Below are positions 22,290-32,989 of a stretch of 64,000 bases of DNA, one piece after another. This stretch comes from Dicyema japonicum. Lineage: Eukaryota > Dicyemida > Rhombozoa > Dicyemidae. The position numbers and the translations under genes were made by a program. The notes beneath the pieces were generated by a model. It was not told the DNA's origin, searched no databases, and worked only from the letters and a program-made list of their open reading frames with translations. The DNA is taken from NCBI GenBank assembly GCA_011109175.1, contig RDEW01000022.1, positions 229,834 to 293,833 on the forward strand, read 5' to 3'. Every line of letters starts with the position of its first letter. The stretch's first letter is position 1.

Positions 22290-24770
22290 ACAGTTACTCA
22301 CCAAGAGTGTCAAAATTGTTTGCACTCTTCCTGCAGGAGAGAGGATGTAGGCCAAAACAGTCGATCTTGTTTCCGCATCAGCAAGGATGTGGAACACAGA
22401 CTTTTAATCCCAGTCGCAATGAGATCCTAATACGGACGATTCATCATCCAGGAAGGTACCCAGAACTTCTTTGGGAAAGGCGTCGAGCCAGGCACCCCTC
22501 TCGGAAGACGCCCCCGACAACAAACAGGCACGGCGATGTTGGCTAGATGACACTAGAAAGTCCAAGCCCTGCTGAGAGAACGAGGAAGGCAAGGAAAGTT
22601 GACAAGTGCGACTCCAGGCCTCACGAGCATGGCCGGCGTCCTTGTCAATAGAGAATTCAAGTATAGAGTGTAGAATCCTCTTGACATGGGAGTTACAGGT
22701 CACTAGCGATAATAGGTATGAAGGGAGAGAAAGGTCCACAGGGTTCCGAATTCCAAGTCCTCAGAGTCTCAATGGCAGCGTAGCTTGCTTCCATGAGAAA
22801 TCCTCGAACCGGACGTTGAAGATACGTTCCGATGTCGTACGGAAGATCTCGTTAATATGTGCGGGTTGGTTATACAGGGTGAAATAGGGAGCAGTCCTCA
22901 GGACATATGCAAGCCTCTGTACGTTGAGACTGTTTTTCAGGAGGAATAGTGCTGTATGCATGTCAAGTAGATACGAGCGGTTTAGAGTCTCTTCGAGTAA
23001 CAGCCGTTTATCACGTATAGCTCTTCCCATTGCATTTTTGGTGATCGGGGATCCGAGGAATATAAATTCTTCATCAGGTGTGGAAATACTTCCAGGCAGT
23101 AAATTTCGAAACATGACAAAGCTTTTTAATACTTCTTTTCTGAAAGTCCGCAATTGTAATTTCGCATTTAGTGTAATTTAATTTTAGTCCAGCTTCTAAC
23201 AGTGCTGGAATTATCGCTTCCAAATCCCGGAAAGCAGATCCGGGAGTCATCCGGGGACCGCATCATCCAGATACCATAGGTTGAGGGATTTTCTTTATTG
23301 CAAGACAAAACAATAGGGGTCCAATGGGATCTCCTATTGGACTCCAGAATAGAATGGATTAGGTAGTCTCCGAAAAGTAAGGATGAAGGTAGGCTGTATG
23401 ACTGATTCACAAATTGAAAATATTAGGGCATCTCTCAACACACGTCTCCAGGATATTGTCCCTCCTTAGACTATTGAAGGCGTTCTTGATGTCCAGTTTG
23501 ACCAGGACATGTCCCGGGAATCTTCTATACTGCGGTTTATGAATGTCCTCACTGAATGGACAGCGGCCTCGCATCCCAAGCGAATACCGACGCCTACTTG
23601 AGGGGAGTTCAAGAATTTTGTGACGAGTGGAATAGAATGTCTGGAGGCAATTTTAGCAGCCAGTCTTCTGAAGACAAACCCGACCGTCGTACTCCGCCTT
23701 CCTTTTATCAAAGACTATCAAATTGACGGAGAATAGGACATGTCGGATAACTTCGGGAAGAACTCCAGACATGATTCGATTCATAAGTGAAGTAATTGAA
23801 TTCGTAAGACGAAGTCCCTGGTCTTTTACGAACAAAGAGGTTAGATCCTTCAGGTAGCCAGGTCTCATTCCGTCGAGCCCACCACTGCTAATAGGGCAAA
23901 TTCCGTATTGCGAGGAGAACTTTATCGTTTGATGCAATCAGGGGACTCACTCCGGATGGGGGAGCGACTTGACGTAGGTTAAAGGGTGGCAGTGGATGCT
24001 TGTTCAGTAAAATATTTTAGGCGTCTGGAGTCTGTTTTTGTAGTCCACTCAAGGAAAGTGCCCTGATGGCTGCGCGGGTGCCATTAATTTCGACCGGACA
24101 GTTCTCTTGAGACGGAGCACTTCGACTTCCTCGTTATGACCACGTGTCTCCCTCGCACGGTTAGAAGCCATGTGATAACTGGGGATGTGGATACCTTCAA
24201 AAAAGAACGAATGTTGGTCCTCATGGTGGTAACGAGAGACTCCTTTCAGTGACCATTTCGATCAAATCCCAGTGCGGAAGGCCCAAAACTGAATAAGCGC
24301 ATCCATTCATGTACTGCGTGAGTCCGGATGGCATCTTCGATCGTTTTCGAAAGGGTCTCCACAGCGACAGGTCGTACGGCCTTGGGAATCCTCACAGGGA
24401 TAGTCCACGAAGAACGTAATTTAGAGATAAGACGTAGGAATGTTTCAGGGTCCGTGGTTGATGGGTAATTAACGAGAGAGTTAACATTGACACGGGAACG
24501 GGGAACCTCTCTGCATAGGCCGAAGCATGACTGGCAGTGCCATACTCCAAGCACCTTCGCTGCTACTTGAGATAGATTGATACACCTGAGGTGGAAGAAA
24601 TCTCCACAAGCAGAGCATGAGATCCCACGCTTCCAAGTTCTGACTAGCCGACATGACGAACACATCTCAGTTGACTTGGCTGGTATCTTTTTCTTCAAAG
24701 TGGGGACATTTTTTTCAGGTGCTTTTCTCACAACAGGCATATTCACAACAACGACCGTCCACAGCAACAC
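22290..24770 (-). mobile_element. LINE-B, near full-length but dead (PHD finger, RT, C-terminal domain)
   Basis: This is the fullest copy of the family. Minus-strand order: frame 24246-24770 with a PHD-type finger (C-x2-C before TWKRGISCSACGDFFHLRC, then WHCQSC); GGLDGMRPGYLKDL and ITSLMNRIMSGVLPE (23653-23937); FVFRRLAAKIASRHSIPLVT and GVGIRLGCEAAVHSVRTF (23466-23711); a decayed W-Y-L-D-D region (about 23.25 kb); FIFLGSPITKNAMG and LRTAPYFTLYNQPAH (22761-23153); and HRRACLLSGASSERGAWLDA with LGTFLDDESS (22404-22739). Each block is in a different frame, so several indels have killed it. No APE endonuclease is present, which fits a family relying on a C-terminal nuclease (inference). Confidence 0.8.
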
Positions 24771-24799
24771 GCGCCCTATAAAAAATATTTTATAAATGT

Positions 24800-25470
24800 G
24801 TGATAAAAAAGTAAAACAACGTATATATTCGGATGAATACTTAAAATTTGGAGTAATACCCTACGAGCATAACAAATAACTTCCTATGTGTCTATGTTTA
24901 AAAAGGTCAATACAAATGAAGCCCACAAGAATTTCAAATCATTTTAAGATTTTTTCATCCTGAGAAACTTGATGCAGATGTTAATTAGTTTCTAGTCTGA
25001 AATATAATTATGAAAATCGTCTTATGATTAATCAAATATTTACCAAAAATTCTAAGATTTTTGAAAAAAGCCTATTAGCACCATACAAAATATCGCAATT
25101 GATAGCAAAATCAAGAGAAGAGAGTCCTTAATATAACTGTCAAAGAAATATTTGATCTAATGGTTGATTGCGATTCTGATTAAATAAATAAATCAATTCC
25201 TCTCAGCAATAGTTCTGTCTCCTCCAGAATTGATGAAATGCAAAAAAATTTAAGAAAATTAAATTTTATTAACTAATTTTAATGTGAGAATTGAATCTGC
25301 TTTCCTTCTATTCTTTCAAAACAGGGACTCAGTTAGATGACGGCGTAAGTAAGAGTTGCACAAGATGTTCATTAGCTAACTCCTAGTTCAGTCTCTAATC
25401 AAGTTATGTTGGAATGAAAACAACTTTAAAAAGAGTATCAATCCTACATATATAATAATTGATCTAATTA
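24800..25470. other. AT-rich spacer
   Basis: No open frame of note and no repeat end recognised. Confidence 0.5.
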
Positions 25471-26960
25471 TTATTATTACCCCAGGATCACTGGGTCAAA
25501 GAGAAAGAAATAAAAGTTCTCATCTAACTAAGTGATCCAGGCCGACAAAGGTGAGGACGAGTCCGGCGGGGTCGAGAATCCTGAACAGCTCTTCTCATAG
25601 ACATGGCATCGGCTCACAATTTCTGTATGATTGTAGATAATTCGATAGTATTTAGAATAGAGGGCAGCTCGGTAGAACAGCCTCCTTTAATAGTTTTCGT
25701 TGTATTTCAATTAAAAAATTTTCAATAGGTTGGATGTTGTGATCTGGTCCAATTAACCTCATTGCAGTCTCCTCGATTGCAGATAACTTCAATGTGGAAG
25801 ATCGTGACATTTGCATTGCCCATGAAGGACTTGCATACGTCATCGTTGGTCGGATGAATTGTTTGTATATCGTGGCAAGGATCCCAGTTTGATCTCTAAA
25901 TATTTTTGAGAGCACTTTTAAAATTCTTAATTTTTTCAGAGCAGAAGTTACTCTGTTTTCAACATGCCGGATAAAGGTGAGTCCCTGATCAAAGGTTACT
26001 CCCAGAATCTTCGGTGTTTTGTTAATAGAGATAGCTTCGTTCTTCATAAAGACTTTTGGTTCGATACAGAGCTGTCTCTTGTAGGTGGTAAACAGTGTGA
26101 CAAAGGACTTTGCTGCTGATTTGTCAAGTCTCCGCTTCGAGAGCCATAGTTCCAAGTTATCGAGCATTTGTTGAGCCAACTGAGTCGCTGATTGAATGTT
26201 TCTGTCCTTGGAGGCAAGAATGATATCGTCGGCATAGGAGAGGATTAGACAGTTTTCATTACAGGTTTGTGGCATGTCGTTTATGTAGAGATTGAAGAGT
26301 TGGGATGATAGTGGGTAGCCTTGAGGGACTCCATTTGGAATAGCGAGATCTTGATTTGATGTTGTTGCAGAGTACTTGTGCTCGTCTTCCATTTAGGAAG
26401 TTTCCAAACCAAAGTTTCAAGTTCGGATGGATGTTTGTTTCGTATATTTTCTTTGTTAGAGTTTCCTAGGACTGAGTCGAACGCTTTTGTGATGTCCACG
26501 GATATAAGTACTGTCCTCTGATGGGGTTTGGGGGAGTTAAATCCTTCCGCAATGTTGTTGTCGAATGGTTGTCCCGGAATCCGTGCTGGGTCGGAGGTAT
26601 TTTATCAGAGTGTCTGGTTTTATGTAGACTTCGATTTTTCTCTCTGGGGAGGATCTTTTGATGTTTTGATCCACTTCCACACTCTTTGCATTGGGGGGTT
26701 TTTGTAGAGAGCTTTCGATAGTCTCGTCCATCTATTTGCATTTTCTGTCTTTGTGTTGTTGTCGATCTTTCTGTTCAATTCTCGTATTTTCCTGATGTTC
26801 TCTTCTGTTGGCGATTTTACCATCTTAAGATTATTTCGTTCTCTGATCAGATGTTTCGTCGTTGTTGTTAAAACGTTTTGATGACGTTGGTTGTCTCCCC
26901 ATAGGAATGTACTTCTTTTTCGGATCGTTTATAATGGAGTTGAACCATTTCACTAATTGG
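25470..26960 (-). mobile_element. LINE-A with internal deletion
   Basis: Frame 25652-26392 is the longest RT frame in the window (246 codons): AIPNGVPQGYPLSSQLFNLY, LILSYADDIILASKDRN, KSFVTLFTTYK, KILGVTFDQGLTF and PTMTYASPSWAMQ. Upstream frames give VDITKAFDSV and TQHGFRDNHSTTT, and then the linker helix (26620-26823). The RT finger blocks between linker and QHGFR are missing, indicating an internal deletion. The 3' end has a perfect 7-bp stem (25532-25538 with 25485-25491) and an (AAT)n tail on the minus strand. Confidence 0.8.
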
Positions 26961-27420
26961 GGAAATTTAATAGTCCAATACAATTATCGACGTATTCCTT
27001 GAATCCTTTACAATTCGCAAGGCTGTAGTTAGTTATTGTTGGGCATTGAGAATCGAGTAGACAATACGATACGTTTGGTACGACTGTAGTGAAAAACAAA
27101 AAGACAGTTTCGCTCACTTCTCAAAATTTCTTCAAGTAGGTTCAAACGGACAAACTCCAAAGACCTCATGGTCATTGAACTTAGAATAATTAAAACAAAT
27201 AGTTAATATAGTTACAGTTTTCATGACTAGCGACGGAATTGTCTCAAAATTCTTTAAAGGTCGTCTGGAAGTCATAACGCAAACCGTGATAAGTCGAGTT
27301 AATGAGCACACAGGAGCATAAACAATATCAGTAATATCTTATGGAGGATCATCTTTCATAATATAACAAATTACATAATTATTCCCGACCAGATATCTGA
27401 ATTTTGGGAGTTGGTTTTAG
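26961..27420. other. No gene recognised
   Basis: Short frames only. Confidence 0.4.
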
Positions 27421-27422
27421 AG

Positions 27423-27720
27423 CAGTAGTTGCTAACCCGGGGTCCGCGGAGCCAGTTTTAGGGTTCTGCGAAATTTATTATATTTATTTAATAATAGTTT
27501 TTTATTATTAAAATATATTAAACATCCACGCTTATATTTTGTTTCTCTTTTGGGTAGTCAATTTTATAAGATTTTTAATGAGAAACAATAATTGCATAAG
27601 AGATTCCAAAAATATTCATAAAGGTTTTTTTATAATTATAATTTGTTGGAATACATTTAAAAATATCCAGATCTCAGAAAATATCTCAGAAAAGGCTATC
27701 GTAGCTATTTTCCAACGATA
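27423..27720. mobile_element. Second hAT-like copy, inverted and truncated
   Basis: Starts CAGTAGTTGCTAACCC, a diverged form of the 11581 terminal repeat, followed by GTTTTAGGGTTCTGCGAAATTT and an AT-rich block that matches the reverse complement of 12720-12905. The sequence near 27660-27720 matches, inverted, the region around 11850-11920. The other terminus is not visible. Confidence 0.6.
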
Positions 27721-28225
27721 TACTTATGCAACATTTTCCCCTCTGTAAATTCTACTACATATTATTCTTATCCCTTTTATTTGTTTGACCATCTTTTTCA
27801 GTTGGCATAGACTTAAACTTTTATAATATTTCGCATTGAACTGATTAGGATAAGGCTCCATTCACCTCAAAGGAAGCCTCCAAAGTCTGTTTCGCAACAT
27901 AAAACTATCTCAAACACCCATCCAGCTTCAAAGACACAAGTAACATCTTCGATGATGGCTGACAGAGAACACAAATTGGTTGGGGCAGCATGATTACCAA
28001 CATCATAGTTTACAGCAATAGGATTTCTTGTGACGTCATTAAGTCTAGAGACGACTTGCCTGCCTCCACTATACTATTCTTGCTATTTGATTTTGCAGGA
28101 AAACCTTGGGATCTGTTTTCCTTAATCCAGTAAAAACATAGATGAGGACACCACAACAAATTATTTTTATCTAACCACAATAATTTATAGAAAGTAAAAT
28201 CAATTAATTTATTTAAATTGATTGA
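27721..28225. other. Unassigned
   Basis: The minus strand reads without stops through NPIAVNYDVGNHAAPTNLCS and IIEDVTCVFEAGWVFEIVL (about 27890-28070). It is protein-like but I recognise no family. Confidence 0.3.
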
Positions 28226-28228
28226 AGT

Positions 28229-28800
28229 TTCTGTTTTGTTCGTCTGTTCCTCTCTCTCTTCCTATTAGAGTGGCGTCATGTGATCCACCTACCATTCTCC
28301 CTGACCAAACCCTCTGATGAAGATTGCATTATGAAAACTATTCCGCTAAAGAATGAAGTGATGTCCGCGACGGTAGGAGGTGGGACAAAAATGAAAGAGG
28401 GCGGACCTTCTCCATTTTTTTCGGAAGCGGAAGCTTGTAATGAAGTATTGGAAGATGGATTTGGTCGGCACAAGCAGATGTTCTCCCTTTGGTTCCTTCC
28501 TTGGATAGTTAGTTATGACTGTTTGTGCTAAGCTTACAATGGTAAGCCTGGGGTTAATAATATTAATAATAATGTGATCCACCTGTCTAGGTGGCGCCCA
28601 GTGCCAGGCCAACACGAAAAAAATTATTTGCTCTCCCCCACTCCACTAAAGGATTTTCCACAACTGCAACTATGGACGTCTTTTACCCTTTATGTTGATT
28701 CCGGATAGACTTTTTCTTTAGAAGTGGAAACTGGATACACTTAATTAGTTGTTTACTTTAACTTGTTTCTCGGTATATCTGGGGTTAATAAATAAATAAA
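28229..28800 (+). mobile_element. Non-autonomous LINE derivative, split by an S2 insertion
   Basis: Left part 28229-28290 and right part 28572-28800 together match 30450-30735: pyrimidine-rich lead, TTAGAGTGGCGTCATGTGAT, CCACCTGTCTAGGTGGCGCC, CACTCCACT, GGATACACTTAATTAGTTG and GGGGTTAATAAATAAATAAA. The split falls within the ribozyme-like 5' domain. The 3' strand of helix P2 has decayed (GGATCA became AAATTA), so this copy should not fold. Confidence 0.75.
28291..28571 (+). mobile_element. S2 short retroposon with 13-bp target duplication
   Basis: Flanked by perfect copies of ATGTGATCCACCT (28278-28290 and 28572-28584), the target-site duplication of a retroposition event. The insert ends in GGGGTTAATAATATTAATAATA. 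Its core (CTATTCCGCTAAAGAATGAA, then GTAGGAGGTGGG) is shared with 42890-43115 and 47920-48110, which extend further 5', so this copy is 5' truncated. Confidence 0.8.
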
Positions 28801-29180
28801 ATACTTGGTATATTGAGAAAGATGCTGCCTGTTGGTTATCCCTTCTCAATAGGCTTCTCATCTTTACTCGGTATTCCTATATAGATCACACGAACGAGAG
28901 TTATTTGGTCTTGCTACGGGCAGATGCTCTCGTAAAATAAACAATTCGCCTGTTTTTTTAACAAAAACCTCGAATGGGATTGGATCTGTTGCAGAACTGG
29001 AAAACGTTTGTAACTGATTACAAATTCTTCGTACATGTTCGGTTCATAGGTTGGGTATATAAGGAACTCAGTTGTGAGAAACTCATTTTATCTTTATTTC
29101 AATATTTATTTATCAAAATAGTTATTATTTTGATGATATAATCATAGTTGATTAGATTACAAATTATTGATCATAAAGTC
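28801..29180. other. Spacer upstream of the C4-repeat gene
   Basis: No gene or repeat recognised up to the TATA-like box at 29181. Confidence 0.4.
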
Positions 29181-29188
29181 TATATAAA
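29181..29188 (+). promoter_or_regulatory. TATA-like box
   Basis: TATATAAA lies about 34 bp before the ATG at 29222, which sits in a good initiation context (AACCATGG). Position and sequence are compatible with a core promoter with a very short leader; AT-rich background makes this only suggestive. Confidence 0.35.
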
Positions 29189-29221
29189 TGAACGATTTTG
29201 TACATATTCTGTGAATTAACC

Positions 29222-29834
29222 ATGGATGATCAAACATATTATTGCCAAAATTGCAATGTGCCCGTCCGAGACTGTTTTTGCGATGACAGAACAATGTCAG
29301 TAGTGGAGGATCACTGTCGAATGTGTAATGTGCCAATCCGAGATGTTTCTGCGATGACAGAACGATTTCAGTAGTGGGAGATCACTGCCGAATGTGTAAT
29401 GTGCCAATCCGAGATTGTTTCTGTGATGACAGAACGATTTCAGTAGTGGGAGATCATTGCCGAACATGTAATGTGCCAATCCGAGATTGTTTCTGCGATG
29501 ACAGAACAATTTCAGTAGTGGAGGATCATTGTCGAACATGTAATGTGCCAATTCGAGATTGTTTCTGTGATGATAGAACAATTTCAGTAGTGGGAGATCA
29601 TTGCCGAACATGTAATGTGCCAATCCGAGACTGTTTCTGCGACGACAGAACAATTTCAGTAGCAGAGGATCATTGCCGAACGTGTAATGTGCCAATCCGA
29701 GATTGTTTCTGCGACGACAGAACAATTTCAGTAGCAGAGGATTACTGTCGAATTTGCAATGTGCCAGTCTCTGATTGCCATGTGATGACAGAACAGTTTC
29801 AGTAGACGGAGAAATAACATGGTTAGAGGACTAA
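29222..29834 (+). CDS. Tandem 24-residue four-cysteine repeat protein
   Basis: ATG at 29222 is followed by seven residues (MDDQTYY) and eight tandem 72-bp units starting at 29243, 29315, 29386, 29458, 29530, 29602, 29674 and 29746. The consensus unit has C-R-x-C-N-V-P-I-R-D-C-F-C-D-D-R-T-I-S-V then V-x-D-H, that is C-x2-C-x6-C-x-C with invariant Asp and His, so metal binding is a reasonable guess. Unit 2 lacks one base (71 bp) and unit 8 is also short by one, so the frame as printed is broken twice; the frame after unit 8 would stop at 29832-29834. Units 3-7 differ mostly at synonymous third positions, pointing to selection on protein. I recognise no family. No intron is visible. Confidence 0.65.
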
Positions 29835-30449
29835 TTAATACTAGTTCGTGTGGTAAACCTGGATGCGACATTGATCGGAGGTGGGATGCAATCATAAAGT
29901 AAACTCCAATTTGATTCAATTATATTATTTTAAGAATTTAGAAACACCTCTTAGGGGACTAACAAAATTCGTATCAATTTTATGATTACGTTTAGCTTTA
30001 TGGAAGTCCGGAAAAAAAAGATGATAAATAAACAAGACTACGATTGTATGTTCATTAATTATTTTATAGAAATCGAAACGATTATTATTTGGTTAGTTTT
30101 AATGGAATTTCTTTATTGGAGTATTATTAGCAACATTTAAGGATATTTCAATCATTTATCGCATAAAATACATTTAGAACAACGGAAGGGTGAGTCTAGA
30201 ATGACGCGATGGTTCTTCTATAACATTGGGCTGGCGATCATGAGGGTATCTCCAATTGCATACTCGATCCGGACAGTCATTGAACTTGTCATAATTTTAT
30301 TTTAATAATTTTTTTCATTTTATCATTAAATAACTTTTAAATACGAAAATAAAATATTAAAAAAAAACAAAATAATAAAAACTTATACTAATAATAATAA
30401 AACTAGTAAAGAGATAAATTTTGCCGCGTGGTGCTTTGTGGATAATTGG
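29835..30449. other. Spacer
   Basis: AT-rich, no recognised gene; A/T runs become extreme at 30300-30400. Confidence 0.45.
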
Positions 30450-30735
30450 CTTAAGTTTCTGTTTGTTCGTCCGTTCCTTCTCTCTCTTCCTATTAGAGTG
30501 GCGTCATGTGATCCACCTGTTTAGGTGGCGCCCAGTGCCAGGCCGGCACGAAAAAGGATCATTTGCTTTTTCCCACTCCACTGGAGGGGTTTCCACAACT
30601 GCATGTAATGGACGTCTTACCTTTTATGCTGATTCCGGATGGACTCTTTCTGTAAAAGTGGAAACTGGATACACTTAATTAGTTGTTTACTTTAACTTCT
30701 TTCTCTGTGTATCCGGGGTTAATAAATAAATAATA
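30450..30735 (+). mobile_element. Non-autonomous LINE derivative (RIME-like), best copy
   Basis: A roughly 285-bp element made of a LINE 5' head and a LINE 3' tail. The head (30499-30575) aligns with the 5' end of the 2A-bearing LINE-A at 63943 downwards: GTGGCGTCATGTG, then a hairpin, then ATTTGCT and CCC. The tail has GGATACAC (30667-30674) able to pair perfectly with GTGTATCC (30707-30714), followed by GGGGTTAATAAATAAATAAT. It encodes no enzyme and must use LINE proteins in trans (inference). The short frame 30421-30678 is incidental. Confidence 0.75.
30500..30561 (+). ncRNA. HDV-like ribozyme fold (non-autonomous copy)
   Basis: The order of helices equals the nested double pseudoknot of HDV-like ribozymes: P1 GGCGTC (30500-30505) with GGCGCC (30527-30532); P2 TGATCC (30509-30514) with GGATCA (30556-30561); P3 ACC (30515-30517) with GGT (30524-30526), loop of six; P4 GTGCC (30535-30539) with GGCAC (30545-30549); then C-G-A-A-A-A-A as J4/2 with a candidate catalytic C at 30549. 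P1 is 6 bp rather than the usual 7 and the P3 loop is short. Self-cleavage is predicted just before 30500. Confidence 0.6.
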
Positions 30736-30739
30736 TGTT

Positions 30740-31410
30740 AGCTGCAGGAAATGGACATCACACAAAAAGAACTGCGGTCAACACCACGAATAAAATTGTA
30801 TGACTCCCCGCTTCCCATTAAGAAGACCCTTTTAATCCTTGGAGTCATCCTGTATCCTCTCCTCAGATTCATTCATCAAGTGGACCTAGTAACCGCGAAG
30901 ATCAAAAGAAAATTGGAATTCTCAAGGCTTTCACTCACTATCCAGTATCTTCCCGCCTATCGTTAGAGCTTCAATACAAACAATTTGTTCTACCTAGTAT
31001 CGACTACACCTGTGTTGCATGGATTGCCCCCTTATCAATATCGGCACAGAGCAAGTTGGAAGTTTTACAAAACCGATGTCTCAGAATACTACTGAGATCA
31101 TCGAAAAAGACGTCTACTTTGTTACTACGGAGAACACTAAACGTCCCTCCAATCATGGAATACCTTACGGAACTTCACAGGTACTTCCTCAAGATGGCAA
31201 AGTCCCCTGACCATCCCCTCGGACCGGACATCAAACTATATATTGATGCCTGCCCGAGATATGAGAAGAAACTTTCCCCGCTGTGGAGATTAATTCTGGA
31301 CTCCAAAACTAACCGCAGGAAAAGTTATGGTATGCACACCGAGATCACTTAATTAGACGATAACTTTCATCCTCTTTCTTGTGATTTCTGGGTTAATAAA
31401 ATAAATATAA
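30740..31410 (+). mobile_element. LINE-A C-terminal region and 3' end
   Basis: Frames 30751-30966 and 31056-31352 encode PLPIKKTLLILGVILYP (the I-L-G-V-x-x block), EVLQNRCLRILLRSSKKTST, LHRYFLKMAKSPDHPLGPD and a final EIT-stop. The 3' stem pairs GAGATCAC (31341-31348) with GTGATTTC (31381-31388); relative to other copies both arms changed together. The tail is AATAAAATAAATATAAAATAAA. It abuts the non-autonomous element at 30735. Confidence 0.75.
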
Positions 31411-32080
31411 AATAAAATAAGAAATAAAAATGTTGGCAACAAAGATATTTAAAAATGTTTGAACTGATCTCTTATTCTTTGAAATCGGTTATTTCGAGGA
31501 GACTGGAGAGCTGACAGGCAAGGAAGGTTGTAGACTGTTGCCTAAACTTACACGATACTTTGTCACGTGCTTTCAAAATGACTTAGTAATATGTGATTCG
31601 ATAGTTCTATCGCATCATCTCCAATCATACAAAATTCACTTTGATAGAATAAGAGTTTAGTTCTGTTCGTTCTCGAAAATTAACTACTTTATTGCTGTCC
31701 TCGACTCAGTTAGTTTCTCTATTTTCTGTTGATTTGATGACTTTTTGCTGGTTCCACCAGTTTATTAAAAAACTGAGATTTTTTTACACCAAAGACTTCA
31801 ATATATGTATTTCTAATTGTTTTCTGAGGAGACTATATCTTAGAGTTCATGGATTTCCCGTACCCTTAATGGCTATACCTCAAAACTTGTAACTCCTTAA
31901 TATGAATGAATTTTGATGGCAGTCGAGATCCTTATTCTCTGTCACTTCCACATTAAAGTTATAATCAAACAAGGCATCAATCTGGTGAATGGTACTCGTT
32001 GGCCACTTCACAATTTGGCAAATCTTTAGCGGTTAACACCTCTAAGAAGAGGGGTGATTTCAATTTATTATTATTTAGCA
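31411..32080. other. No gene recognised
   Basis: Short frames only; plus-strand 31692-31892 (66 codons) is unrecognised. Confidence 0.4.
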
Positions 32081-32084
32081 AAAA

Positions 32085-32230
32085 AATCACCATGATAATT
32101 AACTAATTCTGGGGAAGGCGTCATCAGGTGATCCCTGCCTCTCTCAGTATTGACTTCAACTTTTCTCGATATTTATCTCTGGAACCGATGCAATCTATGT
32201 AAGCCCGTTTTATAAGCTATTTTTCACGTT
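32085..32230 (-). mobile_element. LINE-A 3' end (short copy)
   Basis: The minus strand encodes AYIDCIGSRDKYREKLKSIL then REAGIT and a stop, the same C-terminus as the copy ending at 39192. An AATAATAATAAA-type tail follows on the minus strand. Confidence 0.65.
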
Positions 32231-32751
32231 GGGGCATTTAGCACCTGACTTCATCACGAGGTCCTTAAAAGGGATTGCACGTTTTCAGAAATTTGGTCAG
32301 CGAGTTTCAAGTTTTGTTATAATTTTTTTAAACAAAATCTTACAAATGAAAAGTTATTTAAGTGAACATGGCCACTAGCTCAGTGGGGGTGGCTAATCGA
32401 ACTATGCTTAATTTTATTTTGTCAATCAGCATTTCTCTGTTCTAGAAAAAAAATCTTTATGTCTTGTGACAAACGTTTGAACGATCACTAATTCCACAAT
32501 GTCATGGAGTAATGGAAAGAACCCGACAATACAAAGATAGACACCTTTTCGGGCATTTCTTTGTGTTTATGACTATTTTGTTACATCACAATGTCTCATA
32601 TTTTTTTATTACCAAGATCGCTAGTTAAAGAAAAAATGCCTTACAACTGAAGTTACCGTTGACTTATTTTTCGACGTATCGGGGGTGTATAATAAAAATT
32701 AACTATAAAGTCAATTTTAAATAATGATTGCCATCAAATAATATGAAACAT

Positions 32752-32985
32752 TATTGGTCAAGTGTGCTCGGCAGGATGCCTGATGTTTCCTAGTTCGAAT
32801 TTCCCTGCCGTACATTCTGGTGTAGGTTCCACGCATATACGATGCTTCGGCTTGACGAGTGACGCCGCCATCAGTCAACATTTCATATCGTCTATAAAGG
32901 ACATACACGCAGCAAAAAGAAGTGAAGAGCATTCCTCGGATCTCACTCTACGATTAGCTATCATAACTGTTCTTAAATAAAGAGA
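32752..32985 (+). mobile_element. S1 tRNA-derived SINE, copy 1
   Basis: A box A-like TGGTCAAGTGTG (32755-32766) and box B-like AGTTCGAATTTCC (32792-32804) sit at tRNA spacing. Downstream it shares with 39975-40168 a core containing GCTT.GGCTTGACGAGTGACGCC and a block TCGTCTATAAAGGACATACA. It ends in TTCTTAAATAAAG. This is the layout of a tRNA-head SINE. Confidence 0.6.
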
Positions 32986-32989
32986 GGAG

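Noticed and set aside
28313-28345. CTGATGA ... GAAA in an S2 copy
   Set aside because: The intervening bases do not form a stem and the spacing is not kept in the other S2 copies.
29297-29725. Long minus-strand frame across the repeat array
   Set aside because: The 72-bp period is a multiple of three, so an antisense frame stays open by periodicity. The plus strand has the Cys pattern, start context and synonymous variation.
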